64,000 bases of DNA. It comes from Actinoplanes lutulentus (GTDB lineage: Bacteria; Actinomycetota; Actinomycetes; Mycobacteriales; Micromonosporaceae). Position 1 is the stretch's first letter, and every line of letters starts with the position of its first letter. Where the stretch lies: positions 218,574 through 282,573 of the forward strand of contig NZ_QLMJ01000013.1 in the NCBI RefSeq assembly GCF_003259845.1, written 5' to 3'. The translations under genes and the position numbers were made by a program. Positions 8,608 through 16,415 of this stretch are shown here, in pieces. The notes beneath the pieces are model-generated. The model worked only from the letters and a program-made list of their open reading frames with translations, was not told where the DNA came from and ran no database searches.

Positions 8608-8955
8608 ATGACCAACGCGCCGATGCGAGAGCCGACATTCCTGGTGCTCACCGCCCTCGCTGAGGAGCCTCGACACGGTTATGCCGTGATCGAGGACGTG
8701 TCCGCGATGACCAGCGGGCGCGTGCGGCTGCGCGCCGGCACGCTCTACGCCGCGCTCGACCGCCTCCGCGAGGAGGGCCTCATCGAGGTCGACCGGGAGG
8801 AGATCGTCCAGTCCCGGCTGCGGCGTTACTACCGTCTTTCCGCGGCCGGCGAGCGGAGCCTCTCCATCGAGACCGCCCGCCTGCGTGAGCAGGCCGCCAT
8901 CGCCGACCGCCGGCTGCGTGCCCGCCGCGCCGACCTCGGGGGAGCCACCGCATGA
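8608..8955 (+). CDS. PadR family transcriptional regulator
   Basis: Small winged-helix DNA-binding repressor, 115 aa. The PadR N-terminal domain is clear: LVLTALAEEPRHGYAVIEDV (residues 11-30), then LRAGTLYAALDRLREEGLIEVD, the recognition helix and wing, ending RYYRLSAAGER. It lacks the long C-terminal dimerisation arm, as in subfamily-2 PadR proteins. Its stop codon overlaps the next start (ATGA at 8952-8955), so it is translationally coupled to the two membrane proteins. A PadR gene overlapping membrane-protein genes is a common actinobacterial arrangement in which the regulator controls the operon. Confidence 0.93.
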   Translation: MTNAPMREPTFLVLTALAEEPRHGYAVIEDVSAMTSGRVRLRAGTLYAALDRLREEGLIEVDREEIVQSRLRRYYRLSAAGERSLSIETARLREQAAIADRRLRARRADLGGATA

Positions 8956-10022
8956 GCAGCGCCATGGATGGCAGCGCCATGGATGGCAGCACCGTGGGCG
9001 GCGGCACCGTGGATGGCAGCGCCATGGATGGCAGCACCGTGGGCGGCGGCGCTGTGGATGGCACCGCCGAGGCCCGTTACCGCCGATGGCTCGCGCTCTA
9101 CCCGCGGGATTTCCGTGAGGAATACGAGGACGAGATGCTCGGCGTCCTGATGAGCGACGGCCGGCCCGGTCCGCGGCAGTTCCTCGACCTGTTCCGCGCC
9201 GCGGTGGCCGTGCGACTGCGGCGTGTGCCGGCTCCGCACGCGTTCCGGCAGGCGGCCCGGGTGGTGCAGCTCTTCGGCGCTCTCCTGCTTCTGGCGAACG
9301 TGTTGCGCCTGGTGCTTCCGTTTCTTGTCAGGCCGGACCATCTGGTCGCGCTCGATGCCATTGAGGTCTTGCGGGTGGCAGCCTGGTCCCTGGTGCTGAT
9401 CGCCGCGCTGCGGAGCTGGCGGCTGCTCGGGTTCGCCGGGAGCGCGGCGGGGCTGGCCGGCGAGATAGCGGCGCCCGCCCGGTGGTACCTGGATACGCCC
9501 GCCATGGTGCTCAACGCCTATTGGCTCATCATGGCCGCCGCGGTGGTGCTGATCGCGGGGCTGATCGCGACCCGTGGCCGCGGCGGGGTGCGCGGCCTGG
9601 GTCTGGTGCTGGCCGCGTCCGCGGTGCTGGCGTCGACGAACGAAGTGGCCTGGTCGGCTCCGATGTATGTGTCCAGGGCGGTGCTTGTCGGTGAGGGCGC
9701 CCCGATGTGGTTTCTCACCACCGATGCGGTTCTGGTCGGGGGCGCCCTGCTGCTTGTGGCCGCCGTCGTCCTGGTGGTGCTGGCCGTGATCCGGCAGGAG
9801 GCCCCGGTTCGCCGGTGGCTGCTGGCCTGGGCCGCTCCGGTGCTGGTCACGGTGCCACTGATCCGGACCGGGTTCGGCGCCTTCATCGACCACAACAAGG
9901 GCCACCCCGAGGCGACCCGGCTGATCGATCCGCTCCAGTGGACGGTGCTGGTGCTGGTTCCGCTCGCCGCATTTCTCGTCGTGGCGTCCCTGACCAGCCG
10001 TTACGAGCGGGGCCGAGCATGA
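8952..10022 (+). CDS. Multi-pass membrane protein with N-terminal pentapeptide repeat
   Basis: Unknown function. 356 aa. Residues 4-38 are seven pentapeptides (AMDGS, TVGGG, TVDGS and variants). A soluble motif follows, RYRRWLALYPRDFREEYEDEM (about 41-61), and then several hydrophobic segments between about 105 and 350. The YP-x-DFREEYEDEMLGVLM motif is shared with the next gene (YPAGHRADYEEEMIGVLM), so the two are paralogues. Start and stop overlap both neighbours by 4 bases, indicating a three-gene coupled operon with PadR. The start at 8952 is forced by the ATGA overlap; no other start is available before the motif except GTG/ATG codons inside the repeat. Confidence 0.8.
   Translation: MSSAMDGSAMDGSTVGGGTVDGSAMDGSTVGGGAVDGTAEARYRRWLALYPRDFREEYEDEMLGVLMSDGRPGPRQFLDLFRAAVAVRLRRVPAPHAFRQAARVVQLFGALLLLANVLRLVLPFLVRPDHLVALDAIEVLRVAAWSLVLIAALRSWRLLGFAGSAAGLAGEIAAPARWYLDTPAMVLNAYWLIMAAAVVLIAGLIATRGRGGVRGLGLVLAASAVLASTNEVAWSAPMYVSRAVLVGEGAPMWFLTTDAVLVGGALLLVAAVVLVVLAVIRQEAPVRRWLLAWAAPVLVTVPLIRTGFGAFIDHNKGHPEATRLIDPLQWTVLVLVPLAAFLVVASLTSRYERGRA
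8961..9065 (+). repeat. Seven 15-bp in-frame microrepeats
   Basis: Units of 15 bp (type GCCATGGATGGCAGC) encode seven consecutive pentapeptides at the N-terminus of the membrane protein. Units 1, 2 and 5 are identical; the others are diverged (ACCGTGGGCGGCGGC type). In-frame length variation by slippage would be tolerated. Confidence 0.85.
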
Positions 10023-11128
10023 GCGTCCTGGAGAACCGTTACCGCCTTCTGCTGCGGGTCTATCCCGCCGGCCACCGAGCCGATTACGAAGAGGAGATGA
10101 TCGGCGTGCTGATGGCTGGTTCGGCGCCGGAGCGGCGCGTTCCCCCGCCGGCCGAGGTGGCTGACCTGCTGCGGTCCGGTCTGGCCGTCCGGCTGGGCCG
10201 GCTGGGGCGGGCATGGCGGACCGAGCGGGGTTCGGGCTGGCGTGACGCCGCCGCGGTCGCCGGTCTCGTCATCGCGGCGATGCTCGCCGCGGTCGCCGGC
10301 CGGCGGCTCGTCGCCGGGCTCCGGGTGCTGTTGTTCTCGTCTCCCGATCAGCCGATGGCGATGTTCGGCATCCGCGGGTTGCTGCTGCTCGACGTCTCGT
10401 TGCGGTTCGCCTTCTGGGCACTGGTCTGCGCGGCCGCGTTGTTCGGCCTGCGGCGTACCGCGGCGTGGCTGGTCTGGCCGGCCGCGCTGGTGGAGCTCGG
10501 CGCGGTCATCTGGTGGCTGCCCGGCACCCCGGTGCAGTCGTCGATCCGGCTCTCCTGGTCGCTGGTCACGGTCGGCGTCGCCATCGCCTGCCTCGTCGTG
10601 GCCCGTCGTGGCCGTCCGGTGCCGGTTCTGTTCGGCCGGCGCGGTCTCGTCCTGTTCTCGGCCGTGGCCGGGGGTCTGCTGGTCGCCGAGGCGCTGGCCG
10701 AGCTCGACTTCGCCACCGGGCGTGCGTGGCCGGTGCGGATCTTTGAGCTGGCACTCTTCCTGCTGGTGGCGACGGCTGTCCTGACGGTCGCTCCCGGTGT
10801 GCGTGGCCGGGTCGCCGTGCTGCTGGTCCCGGCCTTCGCCGGCCCGATCACCTGGGAGCTCGCTCTCAGCTCCGGCCTGTTGACGATCGTCGGGAGCGGC
10901 GATGACCTGTTCGCGCAGATCTTCCTGGTGCTCGCGGTCCCGCTGATCGCCTTCGCCGCTGCCCTGATCGTCTTCCAGGTCTGGCGGCGGACTCTCACGA
11001 ACGGGCACGCCACCAACGGGCACACCACCAACGGGCACACCACCAACGGGCACGCCACCAACGGGCACGCCACCAACGGGCACGCCACGAACGGAGCGGA
11101 ACGTTTCGAGGTGGGGGAGCAGGGCTAA
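10019..11128 (+). CDS. Multi-pass membrane protein, paralogue of the preceding gene, with C-terminal TNGHA repeat
   Basis: Unknown function. 369 aa from ATG 10019, which overlaps the upstream stop (ATGA). A longer in-frame reading starting at 9707 lies inside the upstream gene and is rejected. The N-terminal motif YRLLLRVYPAGHRADYEEEM matches the paralogue; about eight hydrophobic segments follow (residues 75-325). The last 45 residues are six TNGH(A/T) pentapeptides plus a short acidic end. The His-rich tail could be a metal-binding or flexible cytosolic tail. Third gene of the PadR operon; the GH13 gene begins 11 bases later. Confidence 0.8.
   Translation: MSVLENRYRLLLRVYPAGHRADYEEEMIGVLMAGSAPERRVPPPAEVADLLRSGLAVRLGRLGRAWRTERGSGWRDAAAVAGLVIAAMLAAVAGRRLVAGLRVLLFSSPDQPMAMFGIRGLLLLDVSLRFAFWALVCAAALFGLRRTAAWLVWPAALVELGAVIWWLPGTPVQSSIRLSWSLVTVGVAIACLVVARRGRPVPVLFGRRGLVLFSAVAGGLLVAEALAELDFATGRAWPVRIFELALFLLVATAVLTVAPGVRGRVAVLLVPAFAGPITWELALSSGLLTIVGSGDDLFAQIFLVLAVPLIAFAAALIVFQVWRRTLTNGHATNGHTTNGHTTNGHATNGHATNGHATNGAERFEVGEQG
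10997..11095 (+). repeat. Six and a half 15-bp in-frame microrepeats
   Basis: Unit ACCAACGGGCACGCC and close variants, six full copies (10997-11086) and a partial seventh. They encode TNGHA/TNGHT pentapeptides. The unit length (15 bp) equals that of the repeat in the paralogous gene just upstream, but sequence and location (C- versus N-terminus) differ. Confidence 0.85.
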
Positions 11129-11139
11129 GAAAGAGGGCC

Positions 11140-12786
11140 ATGAGTGACCGGTGGTACGAAAAGGCTGTTGTCTATTGCCTCGACATCGACTCCTTCGCGG
11201 ACTCGGACGGTGACGGGTGCGGTGACATCCGGGGCCTGATCGGCCGCTTGGACTACCTGGCGCGGCTGGGGGTGACCTGCCTCTGGCTGAACCCGATCCA
11301 CCCCTCGCCTGGCCTGGACGACGGTTACGACGCGTCCGACTTCTACAACGTGGACCCCCGGTTCGGAAATCTCGGTGACTTCGCCGAGCTGCTGCACCAG
11401 GCCGGTAACCGGGGCATCAAGGTGATTATCGATCTGGTGGTCAACCACACCTCGGATCAGCACCCGTGGTTCCAGTCGGCCCGGTCGTCGCCCGATTCGC
11501 CGTACCGGGATTGGTATGTCTGGAGCGAGACCGCTCCGGCGGACCGCAACCAGGGCATGGTCTTCCCCGGTGAGCAGGACGAGACGTGGTCCTACGACCG
11601 GACCGCGAAGCTCTGGTTCTACCACCGGTTCTACAAGTTCCAGCCGGACCTGAACATCAAGAACCCGGAGGTCCGCGAGGAGATCAAGAAGATCTGCTCG
11701 TTCTGGCTCCAGCTCGGTGTCGCCGGGTTCCGGATGGACGCGGTGCCGTTCATCATCGAGGAGACCGAGCCGGGTAATCCGAACTCGCCGAAGGACATGG
11801 AGTTCCTGAGCGAGCTGCGGCAGCACGTGCAGTGGCGCAAGGGTGACGCGGTCCTGCTCGCCGAGGCCAATGTGGAGCCCGACCAGCTGACCAAGTTCTT
11901 CGGTGACGACGGCGGGTCCGGCAACCGGATCCACATGCTTTTCGACTTCATGCTCAACGCGAAACTGGTGCTCGGCCTGGCCCGCGAGGACCCGGAGCAG
12001 ATCATCGACGCGTTGCGGGACACGCCGAAGCTTCCGGCCGGTGGGCAGTGGGCCACGTTCATCCGCAACCACGACGAGATCGACCTGTCCCGGCTCACCG
12101 CCGAGCAGCGCAAGGACGTCTTCGACAAGTTCGGCCCGGACGAGAACATGCAGCTCTACGGCCGGGGCATCCGGCGGCGGCTGGCCCCGATGCTCGGCAA
12201 CGACCGGCGGTGGCTGGAGCTGGCCTACTCGTTGCAGTTCAGCCTGCGTGGCACCCCGGTCCTGCGGTACGGCGAGGAGATCGGCATGGGCGACGACCTG
12301 TCGCTCAACGGCCGTGACGCGATCCGCACGCCGATGCAGTGGTCGCTGCTGCCGAACGGCGGTTTCAGCAACGCGGACCCGTCGAAGATCGGCCGGCCGG
12401 TGATCTCCGGCGGGGAGTACGGCTTCGAGAAGGTCAACGTGACGCAGCAGCGCCACGACACGAAATCGCTGCTCTCCTGGTTCGAGCGGATGATCCGGAC
12501 CCTGCGCGAGACGCCCGAGGTCGGCGGTGGCACCTGCACCCACGTCGACGTGCCGGTGCCGCGCGGCGTCCTGGTGCACCGTGCCGACGACGCGAACGGG
12601 AGCATGGTGTTCGTGCACAACCTCGGCAACAAGGCCGGTGTGGTCGACCTGAGCAGCCTGGCGGGCGAGGCGGAGTTCCCGAACGACGTGCTGGCCGACC
12701 AGGAATATCCGGAACCCGGCAAGCTGGACGCGATCCAGGTCGAGGGCCATGGCTACCGGTGGATCCGCCTGCGCAGAACGGTCTGA
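11140..12786 (+). CDS. GH13 alpha-glucosidase/trehalose synthase-like enzyme
   Basis: Alpha-amylase superfamily enzyme, 548 aa, cytoplasmic (no signal peptide). The four GH13 regions are present: DLVVNHTSD (region I), GFRMDAVPF with the nucleophile Asp (region II), LLAEAN with the acid/base Glu (region III), and IRNHDE with the transition-state Asp (region IV). The N-terminus (DSDGDGCGDIRGLIGRLDYLARLGV) and the DKFGPDENMQLYGRGIRRRLAPML stretch match the TreS/maltose-isomerising branch, so maltose-trehalose conversion or maltosyl hydrolysis is most likely. No maltokinase or GlgE gene is adjacent. The start has AAGAGGG; the gene lies 11 bases after the membrane-protein operon and may be co-transcribed. 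Confidence 0.85.
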   Translation: MSDRWYEKAVVYCLDIDSFADSDGDGCGDIRGLIGRLDYLARLGVTCLWLNPIHPSPGLDDGYDASDFYNVDPRFGNLGDFAELLHQAGNRGIKVIIDLVVNHTSDQHPWFQSARSSPDSPYRDWYVWSETAPADRNQGMVFPGEQDETWSYDRTAKLWFYHRFYKFQPDLNIKNPEVREEIKKICSFWLQLGVAGFRMDAVPFIIEETEPGNPNSPKDMEFLSELRQHVQWRKGDAVLLAEANVEPDQLTKFFGDDGGSGNRIHMLFDFMLNAKLVLGLAREDPEQIIDALRDTPKLPAGGQWATFIRNHDEIDLSRLTAEQRKDVFDKFGPDENMQLYGRGIRRRLAPMLGNDRRWLELAYSLQFSLRGTPVLRYGEEIGMGDDLSLNGRDAIRTPMQWSLLPNGGFSNADPSKIGRPVISGGEYGFEKVNVTQQRHDTKSLLSWFERMIRTLRETPEVGGGTCTHVDVPVPRGVLVHRADDANGSMVFVHNLGNKAGVVDLSSLAGEAEFPNDVLADQEYPEPGKLDAIQVEGHGYRWIRLRRTV

Positions 12787-12878
12787 TGCCCGCTAGAGTC
12801 GGCCCGCAGGAGCAGTGAAGATCACATTTCCCTGGTCGGGCCTGCCGTAAGGGCAGCTGACACATCCCGGAGGCCGCA

Positions 12879-13643
12879 ATGTCGCAGTCCGAACCGAGCC
12901 GGGTGGCCATCGTGACCGGAGCCGCACGCGGCATCGGTGAGGCCATCGCCCTGAGGCTGGCCGCGGACGGCCTGGCCGTCGCGGTCGTCGACCTCGACGA
13001 GGGCGCGTGCGCCAACACCGTGACGGCGATCCACGACGCCGGTGGCACCGCTGTCGCTATCGGCGCCGACGTCGCCGACTCGGCACAGGTCACCGCCGCC
13101 GTGGAACGGGTGGTGACCGAGCTCGGCCCGCCGAGCGTGCTGGTCAACAACGCCGGGGTGCTTCGCGACAACCTGCTCTTCAAGATGACCGAGGACGACT
13201 GGGACACCGTGATGGCGGTCCACCTGCGTGGCGCCTTCCTGTTCAGCAAAGCGGTGCAGAAACACATGGTCGACGCCGGATTCGGCCGCATCGTGAGCCT
13301 CTCCAGCACCTCCGCGCTCGGCAATCGGGGCCAGGCCAACTACGCTGCCGCGAAGGCCGGGATCCAGGGTTTCACCAAGACCCTGGCGATCGAGCTGGGC
13401 AAGTTCGGCATCACCGCGAACGCGGTGGCGCCGGGCTTCATCGTCACCGACATGACCCGCGCCACGGCGGCGCGGGTCGGGGTGGACTTCGCCGACTTCG
13501 AGAAGGCCACGGTCGCCACGATCCCGGTGGCGCGCGCGGGCCGACCGGCCGACGTGGCACACACCGTCTCGTTCCTCGCCAGTGAAGGCGCCGGATTCGT
13601 GACGGGACAGGTCATTTATGTCGCTGGTGGGCCGAAAGACTGA
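12879..13643 (+). CDS. Short-chain dehydrogenase, FabG-like 3-oxoacyl-ACP reductase
   Basis: NAD(P)-dependent oxidoreductase, 254 aa. Cofactor motif TGAARGIG (residues 12-19), NNAG, catalytic Ser in SLSSTSA and YAAAK (catalytic Tyr and Lys) are all intact, and the C-terminal TGQVIYVAGG matches the FabG group. D33-like acidic residue after strand 2 (VVDLDEG) suggests NAD preference, although FabG proteins usually prefer NADPH. Ribosome binding site GGAGG before ATG 12879. A TAGAGT box at about 12794 may be its promoter. As a stand-alone gene it is more likely a secondary-metabolism or beta-oxidation reductase than the fatty-acid synthesis fabG. Confidence 0.85.
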   Translation: MSQSEPSRVAIVTGAARGIGEAIALRLAADGLAVAVVDLDEGACANTVTAIHDAGGTAVAIGADVADSAQVTAAVERVVTELGPPSVLVNNAGVLRDNLLFKMTEDDWDTVMAVHLRGAFLFSKAVQKHMVDAGFGRIVSLSSTSALGNRGQANYAAAKAGIQGFTKTLAIELGKFGITANAVAPGFIVTDMTRATAARVGVDFADFEKATVATIPVARAGRPADVAHTVSFLASEGAGFVTGQVIYVAGGPKD

Positions 13644-13678
13644 GTTGGCAACTTGCTGAGAAGAGTTACAAAGAAATC

Positions 13679-14089
13679 ATGAACCGACGCATGAGTTCCC
13701 GCAGCGTGTCGCTGACCAGCACATTTCTTCTGCTGGCCGCGGGGGGAGCGGCGGCATGCGACAACGATGAGTACGTGGACGAGGGTTTTTACTGCGCCGA
13801 CGCGAACGGCGTGGTCGTCGACGAGGATTACTGCGACGACGATGACTCGTACCACGGTGGCGCGGGCTTCTTCATCTGGCACAGCTCCGGTTACGGCCGG
13901 GGCTACCCGGTGGGCCAGAAGCTGCCGTCCGGTGGTTCCAAGTTCGCGTACAACGACGCCGCGTCCCGGTCGAAGTTCGGCCTGCCGGCGAGCGGCAAGA
14001 TCAGCAATGGCACGGTCAAGACCAGCGTGGTCGGCAAGGGCGGCAGCGGCAGCAGCGGCGGCAAGTCGTCGTCGAAGTCGGGCGGCTGA
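13679..14089 (+). CDS. Small exported Asp- and Gly/Ser-rich protein, YgiB (DUF1190)-like
   Basis: 136 aa. Hydrophobic leader (residues 8-26) ending AAAC, a weak lipoprotein-type site, then an acidic Cys-containing segment (CDNDEYVDEGFYCAD, EDYCDDDD), an aromatic/Gly core (GGAGFFIWHSSGYGRGY) and a Ser/Gly/Lys tail. It ends 3 bases before the ATP-grasp gene. This composition plus the neighbour match the E. coli ygiB-ygiC and yjfM-yjfC pairs, in which a DUF1190 lipoprotein accompanies a glutathionylspermidine synthase-like protein. Assignment rests mostly on that context. Confidence 0.7.
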   Translation: MNRRMSSRSVSLTSTFLLLAAGGAAACDNDEYVDEGFYCADANGVVVDEDYCDDDDSYHGGAGFFIWHSSGYGRGYPVGQKLPSGGSKFAYNDAASRSKFGLPASGKISNGTVKTSVVGKGGSGSSGGKSSSKSGG

Positions 14090-14092
14090 GTC

Positions 14093-15556
14093 GTGCGGCG
14101 GATCGCGTACGGGCCGGTTCGGGACGGCTGGCAGCTCACCAACTTCAGCCTCGGGCTGACGTACAACGACACCGAACTGCCGGACGGCTCGATGCAGTCG
14201 TACTGGCAGGAGGGGCCGTACTACGACTTCACCGCGGCGGAGATCGAGGAGCTGGAGACGGCGACCGCCACGCTGTACGAGATGTGCATCGAGGCCGGCG
14301 AGTGGATGGTCAAGCAGTGCCCGAGGCGGACCGTCGAGGGCCGCAAGCGTGGTTACTTCGAGTCCATCTGCTCGGCCGAGACCTGTTACCTCGCCAGGAT
14401 CGGCGTGCCCGAGTACACGCATGAGCAGATCATCCGGACCTGGTACGACGGCGACCCGGAGACGTGGACGCACTACGACAAAGATCCGGACATGCGGTTG
14501 CCGATGCAGACTCCGGACTGGTCGCCGAGCGTCTACGGCCGCTTCGACTTCTGGTACAACGGCGCCGGCAGTGTCCCGCGCCTGCTGGAGTTCAACGCGC
14601 AGACGCCGACCTCGCTGGTCGAGGCCGCGGTCATCCAGTGGCACTGGATGGATCAGACCGGCCTCACCGATCACCCGTGGCGGCAGTGGAACTCGATCCA
14701 CGAACGACTGGTCGGCTGGGACGCCGTCCCCGGTGAGCCGGGCGACCCCGGCGCCTGGCGGCGCAACATCGGCAAGTTGCGCGAGGCACGGACCTGGCTG
14801 CCCGAGAAACCCAAGATCTTTTTTGCGTACGAGACGAGCGAGACGTCCGGGGAAGACCGGATGAACGTCGCGTACCTGATGGCGACGGCCGAGGAGGCCG
14901 GTTACCCGGTCGAGCTGATCGCGATGAGCCAGATCGGCTGGGACGTGGCCGGCGACCGGGTGCTGTTCGTCCCGTCGCCCGGCAAGGAGCACGAGGCCGA
15001 GCCGATCGACGTGATCTTCATGCTGTACCCGTGGGAGTGGTTCTGGCACGAGGAGGGCGGCAAGGCCTTCTTCCGGAACATGGCCGACCCGGAGAAACGC
15101 GGCACGGTCTGGATCGAGCCGCCGTACAAGGCCGCGCTGCTCGGCAACAAAGCGCTGCTGCCGGTGCTGTGGATGCTCTTCGGCGACGACCCGGAGCGGG
15201 GCAAATACCTGCTGCCCGCTTACTTCGCCGAATCCTCCGCGGCCTCAAAACTCACTTCGTACGCGAAAAAACCCGTCTGGGGTCGTGAAGGCGGCTCGGT
15301 GACCCTGGTCCGCGACGGCGAAACGATCGTCGGCAACCCCTCGGAGTACGGGGCGGACGGCCGTTACATCGTCCAGGAACTCCGCGAGCTGCCGTCGTTC
15401 GAGTCGCTGGAGGGCACCGTGCACCCGGTGATCGGCTCCTGGCTGATCGACGGCGAGCCGGCCGGCATGGGCATCCGTGAGGGCGTGGGCACCGCCGGCC
15501 TGGTCACCACGAACATCTGCAACTTCATCCCGCACGTGGTCGAGGGCAAGAACTAG
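14093..15556 (+). CDS. Glutathionylspermidine synthase-like ATP-grasp protein (YgiC/YjfC type)
   Basis: 487 aa, GTG start 14093 three bases after the upstream stop. It matches the synthetase domain of the glutathionylspermidine synthase family: FDFWYNGAGSVPRLLEFNAQTPTSLVEA (the EFNAQTPTSL motif, about residues 156-175), PYKAALLGNKALLPVLW (about 345-360, lysine that contacts ATP), and IGSWLIDGEPAGMGIREG near the C-terminus. The amidase half of the E. coli Gss enzyme is absent, as in YgiC. Actinobacteria do not make glutathionylspermidine, so the ligated substrates are unknown. Operon partner is the YgiB-like gene. Confidence 0.88.
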   Translation: MRRIAYGPVRDGWQLTNFSLGLTYNDTELPDGSMQSYWQEGPYYDFTAAEIEELETATATLYEMCIEAGEWMVKQCPRRTVEGRKRGYFESICSAETCYLARIGVPEYTHEQIIRTWYDGDPETWTHYDKDPDMRLPMQTPDWSPSVYGRFDFWYNGAGSVPRLLEFNAQTPTSLVEAAVIQWHWMDQTGLTDHPWRQWNSIHERLVGWDAVPGEPGDPGAWRRNIGKLREARTWLPEKPKIFFAYETSETSGEDRMNVAYLMATAEEAGYPVELIAMSQIGWDVAGDRVLFVPSPGKEHEAEPIDVIFMLYPWEWFWHEEGGKAFFRNMADPEKRGTVWIEPPYKAALLGNKALLPVLWMLFGDDPERGKYLLPAYFAESSAASKLTSYAKKPVWGREGGSVTLVRDGETIVGNPSEYGADGRYIVQELRELPSFESLEGTVHPVIGSWLIDGEPAGMGIREGVGTAGLVTTNICNFIPHVVEGKN

Positions 15557-15978
15557 GCCGGGCGGTGGTTCCAGATCCACCAGAGGCCCACGAACGGCAG
15601 CACCAGCGGCACGTACCCGTACCCGCTGCCGAAGTGGGACCAGACGGTGTCGTCCGGGAACGCGACCGCGTCGACGACGCTGAGCGTGCCGACGACGAGC
15701 ACGCCGACCAGCTCGATGCTGCAGCTGACCAGGGCGATCATCCGGCCCCGGACACCGCCGCGGGCCAGGCCGGCGGTGGCGGCGATGTAGACCAGGCCGG
15801 CCACCGCGGAGAGCAGGTACGCCAGCGGCGCCTCGGAGAAGTGGGTGCTGATCTGGACCAGGGCCCGGGCGCTCGCCGACAGCGCGAAGATGCCGTAGAC
15901 CAGCAGTAGGACCCGGCCGAGCCCGCTGTTCAGCGCGGCGTCGCGAGGCCGGGTGGTGGTTGAGTTTTCCTCAGGCAA
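15553..15978 (-). CDS. Small four-helix membrane protein
   Basis: Unknown function. The body begins PEENSTTTRPRDAALNSGLGRVLLLVYG and has four hydrophobic segments in about 141 aa, ending WWIWNHRPA. The start is uncertain: TTG 15978 overlaps the end of the upstream gene by 8 bases and fits translational coupling; a GTG at 16041 is possible but would add a Cys/Arg-rich segment translated from within the upstream gene. It overlaps the 3' end of the ATP-grasp gene by 4 bases, tail to tail. Confidence 0.65.
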   Translation of the reverse strand: MPEENSTTTRPRDAALNSGLGRVLLLVYGIFALSASARALVQISTHFSEAPLAYLLSAVAGLVYIAATAGLARGGVRGRMIALVSCSIELVGVLVVGTLSVVDAVAFPDDTVWSHFGSGYGYVPLVLPFVGLWWIWNHRPA

Positions 15979-16336
15979 GGGGCACCGACGCGATCTGCTG
16001 CAACCGCAGCACGAGAACGGGTAGGACGAGAGCGCCGACACCGAGGATGAGGCTGCCCCAGCGGGTCGGCTCCATCCGGGCCAGCACGATCGCGGTCGGC
16101 GCGAACGCGATGGTCGTGAACAGGTAACCCACGAAGGTCGCGGTGTCGTGCGGCCGGCTGGAGCCGAAGAGGCCGATCACGGCGACCACGACGAGTACCG
16201 TGACCAGGGCGCTGAGCGCCACGGAGGCCAGCAGGTCGAACCGGCTGGGCGCGCGGTCGAGCGCCGTGCGCAGGAGGTACCAGGCCGCGAGGATCAGGGC
16301 GGCGACAATCGTCGCGACCGACAGGGGACCGTTCAC
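15971..16336 (-). CDS. Small four-helix membrane protein
   Basis: Unknown function, 121 aa, four hydrophobic segments with short loops. GTG 16336 is preceded at exactly 6 bases by TAACCT and there is no Shine-Dalgarno sequence, so the transcript is probably leaderless. It forms a two-gene operon with the overlapping membrane protein downstream. Both are small enough to be subunits of one complex, but nothing in the sequence shows what for. Confidence 0.72.
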   Translation of the reverse strand: MNGPLSVATIVAALILAAWYLLRTALDRAPSRFDLLASVALSALVTVLVVVAVIGLFGSSRPHDTATFVGYLFTTIAFAPTAIVLARMEPTRWGSLILGVGALVLPVLVLRLQQIASVPLA

Positions 16337-16342
16337 CCGGCC

Positions 16343-16348
16343 AGGTTA
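16343..16348 (-). promoter_or_regulatory. -10 element TAACCT of a likely leaderless transcript
   Basis: TAACCT on the minus strand, six bases, then GTG 16336. Same spacing as at padR, argS, thrB, the MFS gene at 48468 and the tetR gene at 22129. Confidence 0.5.
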
Positions 16349-16415
16349 CTGATGTGCCGGAGGGCTGGTAACTTCCGGCTCCGGAGATCACAAGAATGAA
16401 CAGGGGTGACGTCCG

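Noticed and set aside
14093..15556. True glutathionylspermidine synthase
   Set aside because: The amidase domain is missing and the host lineage is expected to use mycothiol, so only the fold is assigned.
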